Positions 58,207-64,000 of a DNA stretch of 64,000 nt are shown here, piece by piece. A program made the position numbers and the translations under genes. The notes under the pieces were generated by a model. That model made no database searches, was not told the DNA's origin, and worked only from the letters and a program-made list of their open reading frames with translations. The number at the start of each line of letters is the position of its first letter. The first letter of the stretch is position 1. Location of the stretch: contig NZ_QSBV01000001.1 of assembly GCF_003465825.1 (NCBI RefSeq), forward strand, positions 62,001 through 126,000, written 5' to 3'. This DNA is from Collinsella sp. AF02-46-1 (GTDB lineage: Bacteria; Actinomycetota; Coriobacteriia; Coriobacteriales; Coriobacteriaceae).

Positions 58207-58665
58207 GCTCCAGCATTCAGTTCGTACTCGAACCCGATTCTTTACGAGAAAGGGTTCGGGTACGTTTTTTGTTTATCGGAAATTCTGCGGAAGGACTACT
58301 CGGAACGGTAAACAGAAACGAACAGAGGCAGGGTATCATCGTGGTGATGGTATCCTGCCTTTTGTTTTGCGGGATCAAGGTCGCTTTATGCGAACTTGAT
58401 CGCCACTTATATGGGGCATTGATGGCAATTGCTTCGTACGTGCATACCGAGAGCCTGTACACCTCTGGCAAGGCGTAAAACACTAGACTTTGTTCCAAAG
58501 TCCGTGTGCTAAGGGGGCAGGCCCCTTAGAATTCCTGTGGAGTGTGTACGCACGTACGCTGGAAAACGGCAAAATTTCGCTATATCAGGGCGTTCTATCA
58601 TTGGAGAGTATGGTATACACGGCTTAGTTCAACAAATAAGAATTTATATATAAAGGAGAATATTG
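58207..58665. other. Gene-free stretch with hairpins
   Basis: No coding region is supported. Visible structures are CGAACCC/GGGTTCG followed by GTACGTTTTTT (about 58228-58270), GGCAGGGTATCATC/GATGGTATCCTGCC followed by TTTTGTTTT (about 58326-58367), the palindrome GACTTTG-ttc-CAAAGTC near 58485, and CTAAGGGG-gcagg-CCCCTTAG (58509-58529). The A+T content rises towards the peptidase gene that follows, marking entry into foreign DNA. Confidence 0.6.
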
Positions 58666-59268
58666 ATGAAACTGTTTTTATGTTCTCACTTTTCAAGTGT
58701 AGGAAGTCTGATAAAGGAAGAAATTGAAAATAAAAAAGTCGCATTTATTCCAACAGCTTCGCTGCGTGAAGGCTACACCGGTTATGTCGGCTCGGCTCGA
58801 AAATTATTCAAAAAGTTGGGAGCAATCGTAACTGAAATTGATATTTCAACGGAGGCTTATTCAACGATACAGTCTCTTTTTGAAGATGCGGATGTGATCT
58901 ATTTTACCGGCGGAAATTCTTTTTTCCTTATAGACCAGCTCCGTAAAACGGGAACGGATGAGCTGTTGAAGAAAGAATTGGCAAAGGGAAAACTGATGAT
59001 TGGTGAATCGGCAGGTGCGATTGTATGCGCTCCAAGCATCCAATATATCGAGCAAATGGATGAAATGCCGGAGGACTACTCACAAGAAGATGATGCAGGG
59101 CTTAATTTGATTGATTTCTATGTTCTTCCGCATTATCTCACAGCACCATTTAAGAAAGTTACCGAGAAAATAATGGCTGAGTTTTCGGATTTGAATCTAT
59201 GCCCAATTAACAACCGTCAGGGAATTGTAATTGATGGTGAAGGTTCAAAGGTAATTTGCAAAGACTAA
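58666..59268 (+). CDS. Peptidase E-like (S51 family) protein
   Basis: 200 residues. The fold is that of peptidase E/cyanophycinase-like S51 enzymes: KVAFIPTASLREGYTGYVGS, DVIYFTGGNSFFLIDQLRKT, and the catalytic serine in LMIGESAGAIVCAPSIQYIE (G-E-S-A-G-A). FYVLPHYLTAP supplies the conserved His region and NNRQGIVIDG the end. Such enzymes cut Asp-X dipeptides or related substrates. One 60-base row at 58681 has 18 G/C, far below its neighbours, so it is foreign. The ATG at 58666 follows AAAGGAGAA. It is flanked by mobile-element remains. Confidence 0.85.
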   Translation: MKLFLCSHFSSVGSLIKEEIENKKVAFIPTASLREGYTGYVGSARKLFKKLGAIVTEIDISTEAYSTIQSLFEDADVIYFTGGNSFFLIDQLRKTGTDELLKKELAKGKLMIGESAGAIVCAPSIQYIEQMDEMPEDYSQEDDAGLNLIDFYVLPHYLTAPFKKVTEKIMAEFSDLNLCPINNRQGIVIDGEGSKVICKD

Positions 59269-59383
59269 TTTGAAAATTCCAGTTTGCTGTACTCGTTCCT
59301 AGCAGGGTTTGGGGCGGGCACGCCCCAACAAGAAGCTGTCCTAAAGGGGCAAGAATGGGGACTGCGGATGATTTCTTGGACCG

Positions 59384-59605
59384 TTACGCGGCCCTTCCCA
59401 GCGCGGAGCGGAACTCAGCCGGCGTGCGGCCACCGAGCGCATCGCTGCGCCTCTCCGTATTATATCGACCGATCCAGCCCCCGAGCTCCTCGATGAAGCG
59501 GGCGGGGGTCCAGTCCGACCAGTCCCTGCCGTGCCAGAACTCCTTCTTGAGCAGGCCGAAGAAGCCCTCCATCGCCGCGTTGTCCGGGCTGCAGCCCTTT
59601 GCGGA
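59384..59605 (-). pseudogene. IS3-family transposase OrfB, C-terminal fragment
   Basis: In one frame on the minus strand the text reads SAKGCSPDNAAMEGFFGLLK then KEFWHGRDWSDWTPARFIEE and RYNTERRSDALGGRTPAEFR up to a stop at 59384. This is the end of an IS3-family OrfB with the last catalytic Glu in MEGFFG and the YN...R...LGG-TPAE tail. Homology begins abruptly at 59605, where a stop lies nearby upstream. It is the other half of the transposase type seen at 17976-18215. Confidence 0.87.
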
Positions 59606-59611
59606 CTGGAT

Positions 59612-59710
59612 TGGCTACACTGATGTGGACAGTTCCGGGAGGGGCGCAAGAGACGGGAAGGCCGCGTGCGCGTTCCTGCGCGAGGGCCGCGGGGAGGGGC
59701 TGCCTGGGTA
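59612..59710. mobile_element. Possible IS end region
   Basis: Between the two transposon-derived fragments is a G+C-rich stretch beginning TGATGTGGACAGTTCCGGG. A frame reading GARDGKAACAFLREGRGEGL resembles the start of an IS3 OrfA helix region, but I cannot confirm it. It may be the left end of the element whose right part is at 59384-59605. Confidence 0.35.
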
Positions 59711-59715
59711 CGGCG

Positions 59716-59859
59716 CCTGTCAACTCGGTCTACGTCTTTGATGACCGGGTCGTACTCAATATCAACTTCACGGATGATGCCAAAACGGTCACCCGTGAGG
59801 AAGTGTTGGGTTCGAGTGCTGTGGACAATGTTCCAGCATGCTGGGATCGAACTCGCTAG
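59716..59859 (+). pseudogene. Serine-recombinase C-terminal fragment (relic)
   Basis: One frame reads PVNSVYVFDDRVVLNINFTD then DAKTVTREEVLGSSAVDNVP and stops at 59859. The VNSVYVFDD-VVL-NF pattern followed by T-KT and GSS is typical of the last residues of large serine recombinases of integrative elements. The catalytic N-terminal domain is absent. It overlaps the 3' end of the DUF523 gene on the other strand, so its arrival probably changed that gene's tail. Confidence 0.55.
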
Positions 59860-60280
59860 CCGGAATCACACGGTACCCGTGACGCAGCAGCAGATCGACA
59901 AAAACACCATTGCCCGCGGTGAGCGTACCGCTAAAGGTGCCATCGTAGACGTGACCCGTACCGCACGAGGGGCTGCGGTCCTGCAAAATGCACGCAACGA
60001 TCTCGGACGGGCCGCCCGCCTGCTCGCACATATCGAGCGCGCGCTGAGCACCCTGGCGAAACTCGCGATCGACCGAGATGCCCTCGCAGGTACAAACCTC
60101 GCCATCCACAATCTCGGACGGCTTGCGCGGTGTGGGCAAGCCGCCAAAAACCTCGGGGCACACCAACAGGACCTCGGTCCCTGTGCGTTCGCAGGCCTCG
60201 ACCAACGCGCGATGGTAATTGTCGAGCCCGTTATATTTGCAGCTCTCTCCCATCAAGCAGGCACTCACCACGATCTTCAT
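59789..60280 (-). CDS. DUF523 family protein
   Basis: 163 residues. The DUF523 signatures are MKIVVSACLMGESCKYNG at the start, LLVCPEVFGGLPTPRKPSEI and ILQDRSPSCGTGHVYDGTFS, with conserved cysteines and the S-P-S-C-G element. Function is unknown; some relatives occur fused to DUF1722 domains or near sulfur or thiol genes. The start at 60280 gives the family N-terminus. The last 15 or so residues (EHCPQHSNPTLPHG) are read through the sequence that looks like a recombinase relic, so the natural C-terminus may have been altered. It follows ftsH after a terminator. Confidence 0.85.
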   Translation of the reverse strand: MKIVVSACLMGESCKYNGLDNYHRALVEACERTGTEVLLVCPEVFGGLPTPRKPSEIVDGEVCTCEGISVDREFRQGAQRALDMCEQAGGPSEIVACILQDRSPSCGTGHVYDGTFSGTLTAGNGVFVDLLLRHGYRVIPASEFDPSMLEHCPQHSNPTLPHG

Positions 60281-60299
60281 ACATATCCCTCCCAAACAA

Positions 60300-60336
60300 A
60301 ACGCCCCATTTGAGATAGAAACTCAAATGGGGCGTT
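60300..60336 (-). terminator. Terminator after ftsH
   Basis: AACGCCCCATTTGAG and CTCAAATGGGGCGTT pair as a perfect 15-base stem with a 7-base loop; on the minus strand it is followed by TTGTTTGGG. It lies between ftsH and the DUF523 gene. Confidence 0.9.
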
Positions 60337-60355
60337 CGACGTTGTGCAACCAGCC

Positions 60356-62263
60356 TTACTGCTGCTTTGGCATCAGCGGATTCTCGCGCGTGAGGAGATT
60401 CATGAACTCCTCGCCCGTGATCGTCTCCTTCTTGTACAGATAACGAGCCAGCTCATGGAGCTTAAACTTGTTCTCCTTGAGGATCTGCAGGGCGCGGTCA
60501 TGTGCGTCCTCGATCAGCTTGGCGACGATCGCGTCGACGCGCTCGGCCGTACCGGGGGCACAGGTGAGCGACGTGTCCTGGTTGAGGTAGGCATTCTGAA
60601 CGGTACCGAGCGCCATCATGCCAAACTCTTCCGACATACCAAAGCGCGTCACCATGTTGCGGGCGAGCTTGGTGGCCTGCTCGATATCATTGGCCGCGCC
60701 AGTCGTCATCTCACCAAAGATGAGCTCCTCGGCAGCACGTCCGCCGCAGTAGACAGCGAGCTTGTCGAGCACCTCCTGGCGCGTGGTCAAGAAGCGCTCG
60801 TCCTCCTCGACCTGCATGGTGTAGCCCAGAGCACCGCTCGTACGCGGCACGATGGTGATCTTCGTAACCGGCGCAGAACCCTTCTGGCGGGCGGCAACGA
60901 TGGCATGGCCGATCTCGTGATAGGACACGACCTGTTTCTCGTGATCGGACAGCACCGTGGACTTACGCTGCTGGCCGGCGATGACGACCTCCACCGACTC
61001 CTCAAAGTCATCCTGCGTGGCGCGCTTGCGACCCTCGCGGACGGCGCGCAGGGCGCCCTCGTTGATGATGTTGGCCAGGTCGGCACCCGAGGCGCCAGGC
61101 GTGGCGCGGGCGATCGCGGTCAGGTCGATCGGCGGCTGCGTCTTCACGCTCTTGGCGTGCAGTTCAAGGATATTCTTGCGACCGGTCAGGTCGGGCAGCT
61201 CAACGGGGATGCGGCGGTCGAAGCGGCCGGGGCGCAGCAGGGCCGGATCAAGGCTGTCGGGACGGTTGGTCGCAGCGAGGACGACGATACCCTTGTGGTT
61301 ATCGAATCCATCCATCTCGGTCAGCAGCTGATTGAGCGTCTGCTCGCGCTCGTCGTTGCCACTAAAGCCGCCGCCATCGCGCTTCTTGCCGATGGTATCG
61401 ATCTCGTCGATAAAGACGATGCACGGGGCCTTTTCCTTGGCCTGCTTAAACAGGTCGCGAACCTTAGCGGCGCCGCGGCCGACAAACATCTCAACAAACT
61501 CAGAACCAGAAATACTAAAGAACGGCACGCCCGCCTCGCCGGCCACAGCCTTGGCGAGCAGGGTTTTACCGGTACCCGGAGGGCCGACAAGGAGAGCGCC
61601 GCGTGGCAGTTTGGCGCCGATCTCCTCGTAGCGCTGCGGCTTCTCCAGAAAGTCGACGACCTCCTTGAGGGACTCCTTAGCCTCTTCCTGGCCGGCGACA
61701 TCCTTAAAGGTCACGCCCACGTCCTTGGAGGCGATCACGCGCGCGCCGGACTTGCCCAGTCCGCCGCCGCCAAAACCACCGCCGCCAAAGTTCATCGACG
61801 GACCGTCATCACCCATGGCCTTCTTCATGCGTCGGTTGAGCCACCAGCCAATCAGGAAGAAAATCGCCATGGGAAGAATGAGGGTGAGCAGGTAGTAGGT
61901 CATCAAACCCGAGTTCTTGTCGGGAACGACCGATTCCAGGGACGCACCGGATTCAAGCACGCGATCGGTAAAACCCGCATCATTCGGCACACCGGTCGTC
62001 TTGTAGGCGATGTTCTCGTCCTCGCCCTTCTTGGTGTAATAAATCGTGTAATCGTCCGTGTTGTACTCGACCTTGTTGACGCTCTTCTTATCGAGCGCTT
62101 TGACAAACGTCGAGTAATCGGTCTTCGTAATCTGCTGCGTGTGACCGATGTTGGGGAACAGAACGGTCGAGAGCACGAGGTAGACGACGAAGGCGATGAG
62201 CACGTAGAGGATCATATTCCGTCTACGTTTGTTGTCATCCATCTCCATCTGCTTGAACTCCAT
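60356..62263 (-). CDS. ftsH: ATP-dependent zinc metalloprotease FtsH
   Basis: 635 residues. Two membrane segments (about 18-38 and 118-140) flank an extracytoplasmic domain. The AAA core shows [20 protein letters not shown], Walker [21 protein letters not shown], Walker [18 protein letters not shown], then the [23 protein letters not shown]. The protease has HEIGH (the HExxH zinc site) and a later aspartate in [15 protein letters not shown] glycine-rich stretch ([11 protein letters not shown]) precedes the AAA domain. The start is taken at 62263, though ATGs at 62248 and 62242 are possible. It degrades membrane proteins and regulators. Confidence 0.95.
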   Translation of the reverse strand: MEFKQMEMDDNKRRRNMILYVLIAFVVYLVLSTVLFPNIGHTQQITKTDYSTFVKALDKKSVNKVEYNTDDYTIYYTKKGEDENIAYKTTGVPNDAGFTDRVLESGASLESVVPDKNSGLMTYYLLTLILPMAIFFLIGWWLNRRMKKAMGDDGPSMNFGGGGFGGGGLGKSGARVIASKDVGVTFKDVAGQEEAKESLKEVVDFLEKPQRYEEIGAKLPRGALLVGPPGTGKTLLAKAVAGEAGVPFFSISGSEFVEMFVGRGAAKVRDLFKQAKEKAPCIVFIDEIDTIGKKRDGGGFSGNDEREQTLNQLLTEMDGFDNHKGIVVLAATNRPDSLDPALLRPGRFDRRIPVELPDLTGRKNILELHAKSVKTQPPIDLTAIARATPGASGADLANIINEGALRAVREGRKRATQDDFEESVEVVIAGQQRKSTVLSDHEKQVVSYHEIGHAIVAARQKGSAPVTKITIVPRTSGALGYTMQVEEDERFLTTRQEVLDKLAVYCGGRAAEELIFGEMTTGAANDIEQATKLARNMVTRFGMSEEFGMMALGTVQNAYLNQDTSLTCAPGTAERVDAIVAKLIEDAHDRALQILKENKFKLHELARYLYKKETITGEEFMNLLTRENPLMPKQQ

Positions 62264-62340
62264 CTACTGGGGTTGATAATGGTTTCTAGAATACCCAACC
62301 CGAGCGACGATAAACCGACGCCGGGCACGAAAGGACAGAG

Positions 62341-62826
62341 ATGGCATCACTGGAAGTCGGCAAGGTTCAAATCTATACGGGCGACGGCAAGGGCAAGACG
62401 ACGGCTGCGCTGGGGCTCGCGCTGCGCGCCACGGGCTATGGACTTAACGTACTCATGCTTCAGTTTGCCAAGAAGCTGCACTGCGCCGAACATGACGCAG
62501 CGCCTCGATTGGGGCTACGCATCGTACAAGCCGACCGCGACACGCCCGAGGCTTGCGCCGCGCAGATCATGGAGCTCGCACGCGAGCAGATATCACAGGT
62601 CGACGTTCTGATTTTGGACGAACTCGGCGAGGCCATGCGCCGAGGCTTTGTGACGCGCGATGATGTCGAGGCGCTCATTGCGACAAAGCCCGCCACCACA
62701 GAGCTCGTACTCACCGGCCGCGATCTTCTCCCGCTCGCCGATCTAGCGGACCTGGTCACCGAAATGCGCCCCGTAAAACACTACTTCGACGAAGGCCTCC
62801 TAGCCCGCCAAGGCATCGAATACTAA
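62341..62826 (+). CDS. cobO: Corrinoid adenosyltransferase (CobO/BtuR type)
   Basis: 161 residues. The P-loop is in GKVQIYTGDGKGKTTAALGL, the family's G-D-G-K-G-K-T motif, and the Walker B-like QVDVLILDELGEAM follows, with TTELVLTGRD near the end and EMRPVKHYFDEGLLARQGIE at the C-terminus. It adds the 5'-deoxyadenosyl group to cob(I)alamin or cobinamide intermediates. It lies apart from the corrinoid block at the other end of the window, divergent from ftsH, and ends at a large palindromic terminator. It is the only adenosylation enzyme seen here. Confidence 0.94.
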   Translation: MASLEVGKVQIYTGDGKGKTTAALGLALRATGYGLNVLMLQFAKKLHCAEHDAAPRLGLRIVQADRDTPEACAAQIMELAREQISQVDVLILDELGEAMRRGFVTRDDVEALIATKPATTELVLTGRDLLPLADLADLVTEMRPVKHYFDEGLLARQGIEY

Positions 62827-62912
62827 ATGATCCGAAGGGGACGGAGGAAAACGGATCATTTTGCCTTATCGCCAGGTCAATGATCCGTTTTCCTCCGTCC
62901 CCTACGGATCAT
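62827..62912. repeat. 33-base inverted repeat between convergent cobO and MATE genes
   Basis: Left arm 62827-62859 and right arm 62880-62912 are inverted copies with one mismatch, separated by 20 bases. Each arm is itself bounded by ATGATCCG and CGGATCAT, so hairpins can form within each arm or between arms. The AAGGGGACGG piece recalls the terminator repeats at 50520 and 58162. It could stop transcription from both sides, but has no T-run. Confidence 0.8.
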
Positions 62913-64000
62913 TAGGCGGTGGCGCGGCCGAGCCAGTTGCCGCTGTGGTGGTAGATGGTAAACATCGTGGCCGTGATGAGCCAGGTTACGGGGTAAACCA
63001 GCAGCAGATGCTCAAGCGACGGATCGAACGGCATAATCGCAAACACCCAGATCACCCTGAGCACGACGGTGCCAAAAATCGTGAGCATCATAGGCTGGAA
63101 GCTCACGCCAGCGCCGCGGATGGAGCCGGACGCGTTTTCGATAATCGAGAAGATCGCGTAGAACGGCGCGATGAAATGAAGAATCGTCGTGGTGTAGGCC
63201 GAAATCGAAGCATCGTCGACAAACAGACGCGACAACGGACCCGAGAACACCAGTAGCACGGCAGACAGGCCACCAATGAGCATAAACGACAGCACAAGCG
63301 ACGTATGGTAGCCCTTGCGCATGCGCTCGTAGTTGCGCGCGCCAAAGTTCTGTGCCGAGAACGTGGTGATCGAAACGCCAAGCGCCTCGGTAACCATCCA
63401 GACAATGCCATCCAAACGGCCCGAAAGACCCCACGCCGTGGTGACATCGGCACCAAACGAGTTGACCGACACCTGAATCAAAACGTTGGAAATCGAATAC
63501 GCAGCAGACTGAAAGCCAAGCGGCAGACCACACGAGATCATGCTCTTACAAATGCCAGGATCAATGCAGAGTTTGGACAGTGAAAGCCGCCACGCACCCG
63601 GAGCGTGCATCATACGAATCACGATCATCGTGGCGTTGGAGCAAATGGTCAGCGCCACCGCGATGCCGCAGCCCAGAGCCTCCATATGAAGCACGGCAAC
63701 GAAGATGACATCCAGCACCGCATTAACAAGGCAGCCGGAAGCAATGATCACAGCAGGACCGCGTGTGTCGCCCACGGCGCGCAGCAGCGCCGTTCCCATA
63801 TTGAGCAGCAGCGCCGCAACCATGGCGGCAAAATAGCAACGAGCATAGGCCACGCCCTCGGCCAATAGTTCATGCGGCGTGTTCATAAGTACCAGCATGG
63901 GCTCAACGAACACTATGCCAAGAATCGAGAAAACGATACCGCCCACCAGCGCGAGCGTCATGGCCGTATGGACCGAACGACTCAATCGCTCATCATCGTG
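62912..64000 (-). CDS. MATE-family efflux transporter (5' end outside the window)
   Basis: The C-terminal 360 residues are inside the window; the frame continues to the right edge as HDDERLSRSVHTAMTLALVG, an internal part of a MATE protein, so the true start lies beyond 64000. About nine membrane segments are visible. Family motifs include TALLRAVGDTRGPAVIIASG, NALDVIFVAVLHMEALG-like GCGIAVALT, and TAWGLSGRLDGIVWMVTEAL. Most MATE proteins export drugs or metabolites coupled to Na+ or H+. It ends two bases past the large inverted repeat that separates it from cobO. Confidence 0.9.
   Translation of the reverse strand, partial: HDDERLSRSVHTAMTLALVGGIVFSILGIVFVEPMLVLMNTPHELLAEGVAYARCYFAAMVAALLLNMGTALLRAVGDTRGPAVIIASGCLVNAVLDVIFVAVLHMEALGCGIAVALTICSNATMIVIRMMHAPGAWRLSLSKLCIDPGICKSMISCGLPLGFQSAAYSISNVLIQVSVNSFGADVTTAWGLSGRLDGIVWMVTEALGVSITTFSAQNFGARNYERMRKGYHTSLVLSFMLIGGLSAVLLVFSGPLSRLFVDDASISAYTTTILHFIAPFYAIFSIIENASGSIRGAGVSFQPMMLTIFGTVVLRVIWVFAIMPFDPSLEHLLLVYPVTWLITATMFTIYHHSGNWLGRATA

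Overview
The window most likely comes from a Collinsella-like gut actinobacterium (class Coriobacteriia). This is inferred from the moderately high G+C, the housekeeping gene order (alaS-ruvX-mltG, efp-nusB-xseB-tlyA-nadK-recN, lspA-rluD), the fructose PTS locus and the style of the intergenic repeats. No species marker such as 16S rRNA is present.

Region 1 (1-17958) is a corrinoid block with visibly higher G+C than the rest. A hand count of one 60-base row at 3901 gave 49 G/C, against 35 in a row at 19921. On the minus strand, thirteen tightly overlapping genes run cbiF-cbiD-cobI/cbiL-cbiG-cobJ/cbiH-cbiET-cbiA-cobT-cobU-cobS-(cobU-like::cobC fusion)-cbiB-cobD, and the last is cut by the window edge. 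This is most of the anaerobic route from cobalt-factor II to cobalamin; cbiC, cbiJ and cbiP are not seen. Divergently, on the plus strand, a clear promoter and a cobalamin riboswitch precede an exported, Tat-lipoprotein-type cobaltochelatase (cbiK). It is followed by a small lipoprotein and a BtuFCD-like ABC importer whose binding protein carries an extra N-terminal domain resembling the small lipoprotein. This combination of an extracytoplasmic chelatase and an importer under B12 control is the most interesting system in the window. The block ends at an IS3-family transposase scar (17976-18215).

Region 2 (18216-30460) holds a TetR regulator, an LPG-synthase-like membrane protein, three identical tandem tRNA-Glu(CTC) genes beside the CCA-adding enzyme, and a fructose/hexose PTS locus. 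That locus has two PfkB-type kinases, ptsI, ptsH and an EIIBCA permease, with a divergent RpiR-type regulator. Two large imperfect inverted repeats lie between these genes.

Region 3 (30478-57000) is a long, mostly minus-strand housekeeping stretch: recN, nadK, tlyA, xseB, nusB, Asp23, efp, pepP, a degenerate aroB, aroK, yqeG, mltG, ruvX, alaS, an AI-2E exporter, a SigB-type sigma factor with a degenerate RsbW-like partner, a DUF948 protein, rarA, dgt, a prepilin-peptidase-like protein, a GT2 glycosyltransferase, rluD, lspA and ileS. A T-box leader precedes ileS.

Region 4 (57069-64000) holds a GldA-like dehydrogenase and then a small mobile scar: a low-G+C peptidase E-like gene, an IS3 transposase tail and an apparent serine-recombinase tail abutting a DUF523 gene. 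After it come ftsH, the corrinoid adenosyltransferase cobO/btuR and a MATE transporter truncated by the window end. CobO supplies the adenosylation step that the main corrinoid block lacks.
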